A DNA stretch of 64,000 nt from Ardenticatenaceae bacterium (lineage in GTDB: Bacteria > Chloroflexota > Anaerolineae > Promineifilales > Promineifilaceae). Shown one piece after another: positions 54,731 through 63,788 of this stretch. The stretch lies in NCBI GenBank assembly GCA_020634495.1, contig JACKBR010000011.1:47656-111655 (forward strand), read 5' to 3'. The position numbers and the translations under genes were made by a program. The number at the start of each line of letters is the position of its first letter. The stretch's first letter is position 1. The notes under the pieces were generated by a model. That model ran no database searches and was not told the origin of the DNA. It saw only the letters and a list, made by a program, of their open reading frames with translations.

Positions 54731-55996
54731 TTGACAGCAATACAACGCGCCAAAGGCATGCAAGATGTGTTGCCAGAAGATCGGCGTTATTGGGACCTGA
54801 TCATTGGCAAAGCGACTGAATTAACCCAACTTTATGGCTTTCAGCGCATTGATTTACCTATTTTGGAATACACCGAACTTTACCAGCGCGGCGTGGGCGA
54901 AGCATCTGACTTTTTTGTGCAGAAAGAGATGTACACTTTGGAGGAGTCTGATGGTGTCACCATTACGATGCGGCCCGAATTTACCGCTGGCTTCATGCGA
55001 GCCTACATTCAAAATGGCATGAGCAGCTGGCCGCAGCCGGTGAAGCTGTACACCGTTGGCCCGGCGTTTCGGCGTGAGCGGCAGCAGGCGGGCCGCTACC
55101 GCCAGCACAGCCAGTTCAACTGCGAAATCCTGGGCGAAACGGACCCCGCCGCCGATGCAGAAGTGATGCTGCTGGCGATGAATCTCATGCGCTCTGTTGG
55201 GTTTAAAGGGCTTTCTTTCCAACTGAACAGCACGGGTTGTTCGGTGTGTAAGCCAGTTTACGTGGAAAAACTTGTGGCCTATTTGGAGCAGCACCTTGAC
55301 AGGCTGGCCGACATCGACAAGGAGCGCATCAAGCGCAATCCGCTGCGGGTGCTAGACAGCAAAGAGCCGGGCATGGACGACCTGCTTGCCGATGCGCCGC
55401 ACATTATTGACCACCTTTGCGCTGATTGCGCAGAACATTTTGCCGATTTGCGCAGCTTGCTAGACGCTTTGGACCAAAGCTACAGCATCAATTTCCGGCT
55501 GGTGCGGGGCATTGATTATTACACCAAGACGGTGTTTGAAGTGTGGGCTGAAGGGATTGGGGCGCAGGCAGCGCTGTTTGGTGGGGGCCGGTACGATGGG
55601 CTGGCGGAAGATATTGGCGGCCCGGCGACGCCCGGTGTAGGTTTTGGCAGCGGTATCGAGCGCATTGTGCTGGCCATGCAAGAAGCGGGGCTGGAACCGC
55701 CCGTGCCAGGGCAGCCAACGGTGTTGGTGGCTCATTTTGGCGGAAAAACGAAGGAAGCGGCCGTTCAGTTAGCATTCAAGTTACGCGAGGCGGGCATTGG
55801 TGCCCGTTTGGCCTTCGCTCGCCAGCGCCGGAGCATGAAGAGCCAGATGCGTGAAGCCAACAAGCACAATATTCAAACGGTGCTCATTTTGGGCGATTCT
55901 GAATTGGAACAGGAGTCGGTGATGGTACGGCCGTTGGACGGCGGCGAACAAACGTTGGTTAAACTTGCTGATGTGGTTAATTTGCTCAACACCTAG
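54731..55996 (+). CDS. hisS: Histidyl-tRNA synthetase
   Basis: Class II aminoacyl-tRNA synthetase of 421 residues that charges tRNA-His. Motif 2 is visible in YTVGPAFRRERQQAGRYRQH; the HisRS-specific histidine-binding motif RGIDYYTKTVFE and the GGGRYDGLAEDIGG loop are present, as is motif 3 in GVGFGSGIERIVLAMQ. The anticodon-binding domain starts near residue 325 (PTVLVAHFGG). I choose TTG at 54731 as start because GGAGG lies 5 nt before it; an in-frame TTG at 54719 overlaps this site. No T-box leader is seen; a TATAAT at 54622-54627 may be the -10 box. Confidence 0.95.
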   Translation: MTAIQRAKGMQDVLPEDRRYWDLIIGKATELTQLYGFQRIDLPILEYTELYQRGVGEASDFFVQKEMYTLEESDGVTITMRPEFTAGFMRAYIQNGMSSWPQPVKLYTVGPAFRRERQQAGRYRQHSQFNCEILGETDPAADAEVMLLAMNLMRSVGFKGLSFQLNSTGCSVCKPVYVEKLVAYLEQHLDRLADIDKERIKRNPLRVLDSKEPGMDDLLADAPHIIDHLCADCAEHFADLRSLLDALDQSYSINFRLVRGIDYYTKTVFEVWAEGIGAQAALFGGGRYDGLAEDIGGPATPGVGFGSGIERIVLAMQEAGLEPPVPGQPTVLVAHFGGKTKEAAVQLAFKLREAGIGARLAFARQRRSMKSQMREANKHNIQTVLILGDSELEQESVMVRPLDGGEQTLVKLADVVNLLNT

Positions 55997-56002
55997 CGCG
56001 TT

Positions 56003-56836
56003 ATGAATCGAATTGGCATCCTTCATCATCCCAGAGTGGCAGAGTCACAGCCGCTGGCCGACAAAATTGAAGCCTGGCTTGACAAACGGCAAGTGGCAAC
56101 CTGGCAAGCCTCCTCCTACGACAACGACCGCTTGACGGCGCTGGTGAAAGGCAGCTCTTTGCTGGTGGTTTTGGGTGGGGATGGCTCGCTGCTGCGGGCG
56201 GCCCGCTATGCTTCTCTTGAAGGTGTACCCATTTTTGGCATCAATTTGGGACGGGTTGGCTTTTTAAGCGAGGCCCAGCCCGATGACTGGCCAGAAAAAA
56301 TGGCACGTTTGTTGCAGGGAGATTTTTGGACGGAAAATCGGCTTATGCTAGCGGCTCGAATTCAGAGAAACGGCCGTATCCTGCACACCTTTTCTGTGCT
56401 GAATGATGTCGTTGTTGGGCGAGGGCGGCAAGCGCGGGTGGTGCGCTTTCAGCTGCACGTCGATGGCGATTTAGTTACCAACTACACCGCCGACGCCCTC
56501 ATTATTGCCACGCCAACAGGCTCCACGGCTTACTCCATGGCTGCCGGGGGGCCACTGCTGCCGCCTCAGCTGCCCAACTTTGTGGTTGTGCCTGTTGCGC
56601 CCCATCTCACCTTTGATCGGGCCATTATCTTTCATGAGCAGGCAGAAATTTCAATCACGGTCAAAATGGATCACCGCGCCTACCTGACACCAGACGGCAT
56701 GGATGGCACATTATTGGAAGATAATGATGTGGTGCTGGTAACCAAATCTGAGGACAGCTGCAAATTTGCCCGCGTAGAAAGTTCCGGTTATTTTTACCGG
56801 CGTTTGATGGGAAGGCTAGGGTATTCCCGGCCATAA
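56003..56836 (+). CDS. nadK: NAD kinase
   Basis: Protein of 277 residues that phosphorylates NAD to NADP. The GGDG motif lies in VVLGGDGSLLRAARYA (near residue 55), followed by INLGRVGFLSEA, LNDVVVGRG and the conserved TADALIIATPTGSTAYSMAA. It starts 6 bp after the hisS stop and is followed closely by the TPR/zinc-finger gene, forming a run hisS-nadK-orf-recN; a NAD kinase next to recN is a common arrangement in bacteria. Confidence 0.95.
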   Translation: MNRIGILHHPRVAESQPLADKIEAWLDKRQVATWQASSYDNDRLTALVKGSSLLVVLGGDGSLLRAARYASLEGVPIFGINLGRVGFLSEAQPDDWPEKMARLLQGDFWTENRLMLAARIQRNGRILHTFSVLNDVVVGRGRQARVVRFQLHVDGDLVTNYTADALIIATPTGSTAYSMAAGGPLLPPQLPNFVVVPVAPHLTFDRAIIFHEQAEISITVKMDHRAYLTPDGMDGTLLEDNDVVLVTKSEDSCKFARVESSGYFYRRLMGRLGYSRP

Positions 56837-56851
56837 ACCAGGAAGAGTGTT

Positions 56852-57733
56852 ATGGATGTGCAAGACCCCCGATTACGTTTATTGCTGCGGCAAGCAGACA
56901 AGGTGGCTGATTCTGGCAAGCGGGCGGCGGCGGAACAGCTTTACCGGCAATTAATTGAAGAAGGGCCAACAGTTGCCGAGGCGTGGTTTGGCTTAGGCCA
57001 GGTCGTGTACGATCCTGCCGAACAAGAAGCGGCCTATGAGAAGGCGCTGGCGCTGAAGCCGGATTATGCGGCGGCGGCCAGGGCTTTAGCGGAATTGCGC
57101 GAGGAATCTGTTCCTGAATGGGCTGAATTGGTGGAAGTTGAAGAGGAGCCCGAACCGGAACCTGTGCTGCCAGAACCTGAGGTAGAAGCGGTGTTTACGG
57201 CCGTTTCTGATGAAGATGATTATGAGTTAGCTTGCTACCGTCACCCCAACCGGCCAACCGCGCTGCGCTGTTACAACTGCGGCAAGCCCATTTGCAGCAG
57301 CTGCGCCATAAAAACCCCCGTCGGCTACAGTTGCCCAGACTGCATCCGTGAAAAAGAAGACATCTTCTTTAACGCCCAGCCAATCGACTATGTGATTGCG
57401 CCCTTGATTGGGCTGGTGCTTAGCCTGGTTGCTGGCTGGTTGGTGGCCATGTTTTTCTCCGGCGGTAACTTTTTTACCTTTTTTATTATGTTGTTCGTTG
57501 GCGGGGTGGTTGGGCGGTTTATTGGCCGGTTGAGCAAAGCAGCAATTGGTCGTCGGCGGGGCCGGTATCTACCCCACATTATGGTTACAATGTTGGTTCT
57601 GGGCACGATCATCTGGCTTCTGCCCTCTCTTGTGATTATCTTCGTTGGTGGTTTGAGCAATTTGTTTGCCTTTCTTGGCCCAGGCATTTATCTTTTTGTT
57701 GCTGGCGGCGCTTTGTTTTCTTACATGAAATAG
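56852..57733 (+). CDS. TPR and zinc-finger membrane protein
   Basis: Protein of 293 residues. Residues about 8-90 form one or two TPR-like helical pairs (AEQLYRQLIEEGPTVAEAWF). An acidic linker rich in Glu and Pro follows, then a B-box-like zinc site near 128-168 (CYRHPNRPTALRCYNCGKPI, CSSCAIKTPVGYSCPDC). The C-terminal half contains about four membrane helices. This fold of zinc finger plus helices appears in bacterial rhomboid-like or B-box membrane proteins of unknown role. It lies between nadK and recN on one strand. Confidence 0.75.
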   Translation: MDVQDPRLRLLLRQADKVADSGKRAAAEQLYRQLIEEGPTVAEAWFGLGQVVYDPAEQEAAYEKALALKPDYAAAARALAELREESVPEWAELVEVEEEPEPEPVLPEPEVEAVFTAVSDEDDYELACYRHPNRPTALRCYNCGKPICSSCAIKTPVGYSCPDCIREKEDIFFNAQPIDYVIAPLIGLVLSLVAGWLVAMFFSGGNFFTFFIMLFVGGVVGRFIGRLSKAAIGRRRGRYLPHIMVTMLVLGTIIWLLPSLVIIFVGGLSNLFAFLGPGIYLFVAGGALFSYMK

Positions 57734-57804
57734 GCGAGTGGAAAGTGGGGCAACCGGTAACCTGAAACTTGCCCATTGCAAACTTGCACTCGCAAACGAA
57801 ACCT

Positions 57805-59559
57805 ATGTTAACAGAACTTTACATTCGTAATTTTGCCATTATTGATGAGCTTCGCCTGAAATTCCACAATGGGTTTAATGTGCTAACGGGCGAGACGGGA
57901 GCCGGGAAATCGATCATTCTCGATGCGGTGACGCTGATGCTTGGCGGCCGGGCGGACACCACCTTGGTGCGTTCGGGCGCTGGCGAGGCGTATGTGGAAG
58001 CCACCTTTACCCTCTCTGACGCGCTCAAGAAGCTCATTGCCCCAATTTTGGAGGCAGAGGGTTTGGATGAAGAGCATGAGGATGATGTGCTGCTGTCCCG
58101 TGAGCTGCGGCTGAACGGCCGTAACATTTGCCGGGTAAACGGCCGTACCGTCAACCTCTCCGTGCTGCGCGATGTGGCCGAACCGCTCATCGATATTCAT
58201 GGCCAGGGTGAACATTTGTCCCTGCTGCAACCGCGCTCTCATTTGCCATTGCTAGATTCCTACGCCGGGGCGCAGGCCGAACGGGCTGCCTTGGGCAAGG
58301 AAATTACCGCCCTCCAGGAAATTCAGCATGAGCTTGCCGACCTGCGCCAAAATGAGCGCCTGCTGGCCCAGCGGGCCGACATGCTGCGCTTCCAGGTGGA
58401 GGAAATTGAAGCAGCCCGCCTGGACGATGGCGAGGAAGAAGAGCTGCGGGCTGAGCGCACCCGCCTGGCTAACTCCGAGCAGCTCATGAAATCTGCCTCT
58501 GAGGCGGTGAACTTGCTCACGGGCATGGATGATGAAACGCAAGCAGTGGCCGACATGCTGGGCCAGGCAGAACGGTCGCTTATCCAACTAACCCGCTATG
58601 ACGAAACGCAAGGCCCGCTGCTAGAGCGTCTGCAAGGTCTCATTTATCAGCTAAGTGAAGTGTCATCTGAACTGCAAAGCTACCTGGACGAGGTGGAATA
58701 CAATCCAAAGCGGCTTGATTTTGTTGAGGAACGACTGGAGCTGATAAACCAGCTCAAGCGGAAATATGGCGAGGACATCAGCACCATTTTGGCATTGCGC
58801 GACCGGGCCAAAGCCGAGCTAACGCGCATTGATAACAGTGAAGAGCGCATCGCGGAGCTAACCAAAACTGAGGAGCAATATTTAAGGCGCTGTGGCGAAA
58901 TGGCCCTGGCCTTGTCTAAAAAACGGCAGGCAGCGGCACAAAAATTGGCAACGGCCGTTGTCACCCAGCTCACAGATTTGCAAATGGATGGGGCTAAATT
59001 TGAGGTGCAGTTTGAGCGCACGCCGCAGGCAGATGGGTTGTACGTGGAAAACGAGCGTCTGGCCTTTGACAAAACTGGCTTTGACCAGGCCGAATTTCTC
59101 ATCTCCACCAATCCAGGCGAACCGCTGAAGCCAATGGCCAAGGTTGCCAGCGGTGGCGAAACAGCGCGCCTGATGCTGGCTCTAAAAACAGCCCTGGCCC
59201 AGGTAGACAAAACGCCCACGCTCATTTTTGACGAGATTGACCAGGGCATTGGGGGTCGCGTGGGTGATGTGGTGGGGCGCAAGCTGTGGGGCCTTACGGC
59301 CGTTGCCGAGCATCAAGTGATTGTAGTCACTCATTTGCCACAGCTGGCAGGCTACGGCGATGTGCATTTTCATGTAAGCAAAGCCCAGGCAGACGGCCGT
59401 ACCACAACTCGCATTAAAACGCTGGAGGGGGACGGCCGTATTCAGGAGCTGGCTGCCATGCTGGGCACCCAGGGCGAGCACGCACGCGGTGGAGCAGAAT
59501 CCATTTTAGCAGTAGCCAACGGAACGAAAACGGCCGTAAAAAAGAAAGTATCAGAATAA
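57805..59559 (+). CDS. recN: DNA repair protein RecN
   Basis: SMC-like ATPase of 584 residues acting in double-strand break repair. The start is ATG 57805 (MLTELYIRNFAIIDELRL). Walker A is GETGAGKSIILDAVT near residue 31, the middle is a coiled-coil (ALGKEITALQEIQHELADLR), and the C-terminal part has the signature KVASGGETARLMLALK and Walker B TLIFDEIDQGIGGR. Five or more ACGGCCGT palindromes occur in this gene alone. It converges on the S41 protease gene, 21 bp apart. Confidence 0.96.
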   Translation: MLTELYIRNFAIIDELRLKFHNGFNVLTGETGAGKSIILDAVTLMLGGRADTTLVRSGAGEAYVEATFTLSDALKKLIAPILEAEGLDEEHEDDVLLSRELRLNGRNICRVNGRTVNLSVLRDVAEPLIDIHGQGEHLSLLQPRSHLPLLDSYAGAQAERAALGKEITALQEIQHELADLRQNERLLAQRADMLRFQVEEIEAARLDDGEEEELRAERTRLANSEQLMKSASEAVNLLTGMDDETQAVADMLGQAERSLIQLTRYDETQGPLLERLQGLIYQLSEVSSELQSYLDEVEYNPKRLDFVEERLELINQLKRKYGEDISTILALRDRAKAELTRIDNSEERIAELTKTEEQYLRRCGEMALALSKKRQAAAQKLATAVVTQLTDLQMDGAKFEVQFERTPQADGLYVENERLAFDKTGFDQAEFLISTNPGEPLKPMAKVASGGETARLMLALKTALAQVDKTPTLIFDEIDQGIGGRVGDVVGRKLWGLTAVAEHQVIVVTHLPQLAGYGDVHFHVSKAQADGRTTTRIKTLEGDGRIQELAAMLGTQGEHARGGAESILAVANGTKTAVKKKVSE

Positions 59560-59580
59560 TTGAACAATGCGGCAGCTTGC

Positions 59581-60804
59581 CTAATTATTCAAATCTGGCT
59601 CTGGTGGCACGCTGATAATCGTTTTGCCCTCTAAGAAATCAATGGCTGCTTGTAGCTGAGTATCCTCAAATTCAATGCCTTCCTGGAATTCTGGCAGTGG
59701 GATGTAGTAGTCTGGCGTCAGGCCAATTTCATGGATGGAGTTTTTGTCTGGGGTAAGCCATTCAGCAATGGTCACGCGCACGCCGCCGTCGTTTGATAGG
59801 GTGTGCCAGGTTTGTACCGTGCCTTTGCCAAACGAAATTTGGCCAATGAGCGTGCCGCGTCCTCTGTCTTGAATGGCTCCGGCTAAAACTTCGGCGGCGC
59901 TGGCGCTGCCTTCGTCTACAAGCACCACCATGGGAATATCCTGGGCTAACCCTTCATCGTTGGTTTCAAACGGCCGTTCCTCGCCATCCCCAAACCGTTC
60001 CACCAACACCAACCCCTCAGCTAAAAATTGATCGGCAATCTCAACGGTGGTGTCTAGCGCCCCGCCTGGATTGCGCCTCAAGTCCAAAATAAGCCCCGAT
60101 GGATTTTGGGCCAGCAAGTCTGGTAGAAGCTCTTCTAGCTCCTCATCTGTGGTGTTGCCAAAGCGGCTCAGGCGCACATAGGCAATACCTTCTGCCAAAA
60201 TTTCACCACGCACTGTGGCCAGCTTGATCACATCCCGCACAATGTCAATGTTGAGCAGCTCGCCGTCCCGTTCTACGACCAGGCTAACGGTTGTGCCTGC
60301 CGGGCCGCGCACCAAGGCTGCCGCTTCGGTTACGTCCATGCCGGTTAACTCAACACCATCCGCCTGGCGCAAAATGTCGCCGGGCTGAATGCCTGCTGCT
60401 TCCGCCGGGGAGCCGTCAATGGGGGATACCACGGTGATGTTGCCGTCTACATCTTCTACTTCTGCGCCAATGCCCTGGAATTCCCCTGCCATCGACTCTT
60501 GGGCGGCAGATTGGTCTTGGGGAGAAAGATACCGTGTGTGCGGATCATCTAGCGTGGCCAACATTCCGTCTATAGCCCCTTCAACCAAAGCCACATCATC
60601 AACCGGCTGGCGCAGGTAGCGTTCGTGAACCAGCTCCCACACCTCCCAGAAAGGGGCAAAGTCGGTATCTGTTGAGGAAGAAACGGCCGTACCGCCAAAA
60701 ACTTGCAGGGGGGCAATAGGAGATTGTCCCAAAACATAGCCGCCTAAAAAAAATAAAAGTCCTAACACTGCCAGGGAAAAACCAGAGGCCAAACGAGAAT
60801 TCAT
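59581..60804 (-). CDS. S41 family C-terminal processing protease
   Basis: Protein of 407 residues. The N-terminal hydrophobic segment (ASGFSLAVLGLLFFLGGYVL) is a signal anchor. The PDZ domain lies near 110-190 (GEFQGIGAEVEDVDGNITVV, GDILRQADGVELTGM). The tail-specific protease core has LDLRRNPGGALDTTVEIA, and the catalytic Ser and Lys are in DEGSASAAEVLAGAIQDRG and IGQISFGKGTVQTW. It degrades or trims proteins outside the membrane. ATG with GGAG upstream; it diverges from the glycosylphosphotransferase gene. Confidence 0.95.
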   Translation of the reverse strand: MNSRLASGFSLAVLGLLFFLGGYVLGQSPIAPLQVFGGTAVSSSTDTDFAPFWEVWELVHERYLRQPVDDVALVEGAIDGMLATLDDPHTRYLSPQDQSAAQESMAGEFQGIGAEVEDVDGNITVVSPIDGSPAEAAGIQPGDILRQADGVELTGMDVTEAAALVRGPAGTTVSLVVERDGELLNIDIVRDVIKLATVRGEILAEGIAYVRLSRFGNTTDEELEELLPDLLAQNPSGLILDLRRNPGGALDTTVEIADQFLAEGLVLVERFGDGEERPFETNDEGLAQDIPMVVLVDEGSASAAEVLAGAIQDRGRGTLIGQISFGKGTVQTWHTLSNDGGVRVTIAEWLTPDKNSIHEIGLTPDYYIPLPEFQEGIEFEDTQLQAAIDFLEGKTIISVPPEPDLNN

Positions 60805-60919
60805 GAAAATGCTCCATAAAAATTTGTCAAATCTGAACCCTATTATAGGCGGATTTATTAAGGTTGGGTTGACGTAGGTTTAGCAAAGCCTAAACGGTAA
60901 GCAAGCGTTAAGGAGCGAG

Positions 60920-60949
60920 TTGGTTGCCCACTCCTCAGTTTGATACAAT
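60920..60949 (+). promoter_or_regulatory. Possible promoter for leaderless transcript
   Basis: TTGGTT (60920-60925), 18-nt spacer, TACAAT (60944-60949). A start about 7 nt later falls on the ATG at 60956, and no Shine-Dalgarno sequence is present, so translation may be leaderless. Confidence 0.4.
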
Positions 60950-60955
60950 ATGCGC

Positions 60956-62434
60956 ATGTCCACGCAGCGCATTCGCACGATCTACACCATTTCATTGGTC
61001 ATTTTGGATGCCTTTTTAGTCGCCGTTGCGTTTGTGCTGGCTTACCAACTGCGGGTGATGATCGATTGGCCTGAGCCGTTAGCCAATTCAGTGCCCTTGA
61101 CTGCGTACACAGGGCTGTTGCTGGTACAGGTCATTTCTATTGTGGTGGCCCTCTTTTTCTACCGTCAATATTACATTCCCCGTGCCGTTTCTCGTGTTGA
61201 CCAATTTTATTATGTGTTTGCGGCCGTTTCCATTGGCACCCTCCTGGCAGTCGCTGTCACCACTTTTTTGTTCAAAGGTGACCGGGTCATTCTAGACTAT
61301 CCCCGCGCCATGATTATCTATGCCTGGCTGCTAACAATTGTCTTTTTAGTAATTGGCCGCGTGGCGCACCAAATGCTGCGCTCTGCCTTGCGCAACCGGG
61401 GCTGGGGGAAGGATCGGGTCATTGTGGTCGGTACAGGGGATATGGCCCAGGTTGTCATCCAGCGAATTTTGCGCTCGCCATACCTGGGCTACGAGCTGCT
61501 TGGCGTGGTAAATGGGGTAGAGAACACTGCCGAGATCGCTGGAGTCCCTGTGCTGGGCACGCCTGAAGATTTGCCCCGCTTGATTGAAGAATTTGGCCTG
61601 GATGAAGTCATTATCGCCATGCCAGAAAAAGGGCATCGGGAAACGGTGCGGGTCATTTCCTACTGTGAGCGTGGTCGGGTTTCCATCAAAATATTTCCAG
61701 ATGTTTTTCAATTTGTTACCTCGCAGGCCAGCATTGATGAATTAGGTGGTTTGCCCCTGCTTTCAGTGCGGGATTATGCTTTGCGTGGCTATCTTCTGCT
61801 CTTCAAACGGCTGATCGATATGTTAGGGGCTGCGGTTGGCCTGGTTATTTTGTCCCCCCTTATGCTCCTCATTGCCGTGGCCATCAAGCTAGAATCGCCG
61901 GGGCCAGTCTTTTTTGTGCAGGAGCGGATGGGTTTAGACGCCAAGCCCTTCCGCATGATCAAATTCCGCTCTATGCGGCGTGATGCCGAGCGTCATGGCC
62001 CCGGCTGGACGACGGATAACGATCCGCGCCAGACGCGGCTGGGCACGTTGATCCGCAAGATTGAGGCGGATGAGCTGCCGAACTTGATCAATGTGCTGCT
62101 GGGTGAGATGAGCCTTGTTGGGCCGCGTCCTGAGCAGGCGCACTATGTGGAACAGTTCCGCCAAACGGTACCCCGCTACATGGACAGGCATCAAGAGAAG
62201 GGGGGCATGACGGGTTGGGCCCAGGTAAATGGCTTGCGTGGGGACACCTCTATTGCCGAGCGCACAAAATATGATTTGTGGTATATGGAAAACTGGTCTG
62301 TCTTGCTCGATCTGAAGATTATTTTGCGTACGTTTTGGCAGATTTTTGAGCGTAAGAGCCGCAAAGAACCTTTGCCGGAGCAGATGCAAGAAATACGGCC
62401 GTCCGACTCATCCGCCTCCACAGCCCAAGACTAA
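60956..62434 (+). CDS. Polyprenyl glycosylphosphotransferase (exopolysaccharide initiation)
   Basis: Protein of about 492 residues of the WbaP/WcaJ type. Four N-terminal membrane helices ([20 protein letters not shown] onward) are followed by a Rossmann-like domain ([18 protein letters not shown]), a further membrane helix near 290, and the catalytic sugar-transferase domain with [52 protein letters not shown] and [16 protein letters not shown]. It transfers a sugar-phosphate from a nucleotide sugar to undecaprenyl phosphate at the membrane. The start at 60956 is preferred over 60950 because of the promoter spacing; both are possible. Confidence 0.93.
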   Translation: MSTQRIRTIYTISLVILDAFLVAVAFVLAYQLRVMIDWPEPLANSVPLTAYTGLLLVQVISIVVALFFYRQYYIPRAVSRVDQFYYVFAAVSIGTLLAVAVTTFLFKGDRVILDYPRAMIIYAWLLTIVFLVIGRVAHQMLRSALRNRGWGKDRVIVVGTGDMAQVVIQRILRSPYLGYELLGVVNGVENTAEIAGVPVLGTPEDLPRLIEEFGLDEVIIAMPEKGHRETVRVISYCERGRVSIKIFPDVFQFVTSQASIDELGGLPLLSVRDYALRGYLLLFKRLIDMLGAAVGLVILSPLMLLIAVAIKLESPGPVFFVQERMGLDAKPFRMIKFRSMRRDAERHGPGWTTDNDPRQTRLGTLIRKIEADELPNLINVLLGEMSLVGPRPEQAHYVEQFRQTVPRYMDRHQEKGGMTGWAQVNGLRGDTSIAERTKYDLWYMENWSVLLDLKIILRTFWQIFERKSRKEPLPEQMQEIRPSDSSASTAQD

Positions 62435-62473
62435 ATTCCCCTTTATTCACCCCCGATCTAACACGGTTCTTAT

Positions 62474-62502
62474 TTGACGCTTGTTTGACGGCATGTTATG
62501 AT
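62474..62502 (+). promoter_or_regulatory. Promoter of hrcA-grpE operon
   Basis: TTGACG (62474-62479), exactly 17 nt, TATGAT (62497-62502). Predicted transcription start near 62509, just before the CIRCE element. Confidence 0.8.
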
Positions 62503-62517
62503 ATTTGAAGTACCCTT

Positions 62518-62544
62518 TTAGCACTCTAAATAAGAGAGTGCTAA
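62518..62544. promoter_or_regulatory. CIRCE operator (HrcA binding site)
   Basis: TTAGCACTC, 9-nt spacer, GAGTGCTAA: a perfect match to the CIRCE consensus, placed right after the predicted transcription start. HrcA, encoded by the next gene, binds it and represses the heat-shock operon until heat or unfolded protein titrates GroEL. Confidence 0.95.
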
Positions 62545-62560
62545 TTAAATAACTCAGCCA

Positions 62561-62604
62561 AGAATGAGACTAGGATTTGCGCCTTGCAACACTAGTCTCA
62601 TTCT
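62561..62604 (+). promoter_or_regulatory. Leader hairpin upstream of hrcA
   Basis: AGAATGAGACTAG (62561-62573) and CTAGTCTCATTCT (62592-62604) form a perfect 13-bp stem with an 18-nt loop in the 5' leader, 18 nt before the hrcA start. An AGGA lies at the stem-loop border. No U-run follows, so it is not a classical terminator. Confidence 0.75.
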
Positions 62605-62622
62605 CTGTACGTCAAGCACAAA

Positions 62623-63651
62623 ATGTTTGAAACATTAACCGAGCGACAAGAAAAAATATTGGGCCTGGTAGTGCGCAATTATATCGAAACGGGGCAACCA
62701 GTTGGTTCAAAAACGTTGGTTGACCAATACGATTTAGACGTTAGTTCTGCTACGGTGCGCAATGAGCTGGCTGCCCTGGACACAATGGGCTATCTGGTTC
62801 AGTTGCATACGTCTGCTGGGCGTATTCCCACAGAAGTTGGGTACCGTTATTTTGTGCAGAAACTGTTGGGCGAATTTCGCTTGCCCTTGCACGAGCAGCA
62901 GATGATTCGGCATCAGTTTCACCAGGCGCGGCTGGATTTAGACCAGTGGATGCGTTTGGCGGCGGCTATTTTGGCCCGCACTTCCTTGGGCGCAAGTTTT
63001 GTGACTGCCCCACGCCCCCGTTCTAATCGTTTTAAGCACATGCAGCTTATTTCTACTCAAGGGCGGCTGGTGCTGATGATTTTGGTGTTGTACGGCGGTG
63101 AGGTTAAGCAGCAAATGTTGACCCTGGCTGAGCCGCTTTCGCAGGCGCGTTTAAGCGCTGCGGCCGACCGGATGAATGTGCTGTTGGCGGATACAAATTA
63201 TGAAGAAGCTCTGGCTCGTTTAGGCCATCTGGATGATTTGGAGTCAGATGTGGCCAAGCTGACTTTAGAGGCCTTACGCCGCTCAGACAGCCGCAGCATT
63301 ACCGATATTTATCGCGATGGCTTGATGAATATTGTTGATGATGCTGGCACCCGGCAGGCGGTTCGGGTTTTGGAAGAGCGGACGTTATTGGCCAATGTTT
63401 TGGCTGAGACGCAAACGTCACAGGGTGGGGTGCAGGTGGTGATTGGTGGCGAAGGACGCTGGGAGGAGCTTAAAGATTGTTCGATCATTTTGTCCCGTTA
63501 TGGCGTCGCAGATCAATTTAGCGGAACGGTGGCGGTAATTGGGCCAACGCGGATGTCATACGGCCGTAACGTGGCCGCTGTTCAATACGTTGCTAATCTA
63601 ATGAGTGGCTTTGTTTACGATTATTATTTAGAAGAATCAGACCGAAATTAA
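62623..63651 (+). CDS. hrcA: Heat-inducible transcription repressor HrcA
   Basis: Protein of 342 residues. The N-terminal winged helix has TERQEKILGLVVRNYIETGQ, GSKTLVDQYDLDVSSATVRN and LHTSAGRIPTEVGYRYFV, the standard HrcA start. The C-terminal part has VVIGGEGRWEELKDCSIIL and GTVAVIGPTRMSYGRNVAAV. It represses class I heat-shock genes through CIRCE, which lies upstream at 62518-62544, so autoregulation is evident. No clear Shine-Dalgarno precedes the ATG. grpE follows after 137 bp. Confidence 0.97.
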   Translation: MFETLTERQEKILGLVVRNYIETGQPVGSKTLVDQYDLDVSSATVRNELAALDTMGYLVQLHTSAGRIPTEVGYRYFVQKLLGEFRLPLHEQQMIRHQFHQARLDLDQWMRLAAAILARTSLGASFVTAPRPRSNRFKHMQLISTQGRLVLMILVLYGGEVKQQMLTLAEPLSQARLSAAADRMNVLLADTNYEEALARLGHLDDLESDVAKLTLEALRRSDSRSITDIYRDGLMNIVDDAGTRQAVRVLEERTLLANVLAETQTSQGGVQVVIGGEGRWEELKDCSIILSRYGVADQFSGTVAVIGPTRMSYGRNVAAVQYVANLMSGFVYDYYLEESDRN

Positions 63652-63663
63652 TTTTTTTTAAGT

Positions 63664-63717
63664 GGAGAACAAAAAGTCCTTTATAAACAATCGTCTTATT
63701 TGAGTTTTTTGTTCTCC
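63664..63717. repeat. Inverted repeat between hrcA and grpE
   Basis: GGAGAACAAAAA (63664-63675) and TTTTTGTTCTCC (63706-63717): 12-bp perfect stem with a 30-nt loop, directly after the hrcA stop. Confidence 0.7.
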
Positions 63718-63720
63718 TGA

Positions 63721-63773
63721 AAGTAAATCATAGGTTACCCTTAGTTTTTTAAGCAACTTTTCGTGATTTACTT
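63721..63773. repeat. Second inverted repeat before grpE
   Basis: AAGTAAATCA (63721-63730) and TGATTTACTT (63764-63773), 10 bp. The second arm ends right before the GAGG ribosome binding site of grpE, so the stem could influence its translation. Confidence 0.6.
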
Positions 63774-63788
63774 AAGAGGTAAAGCGCA

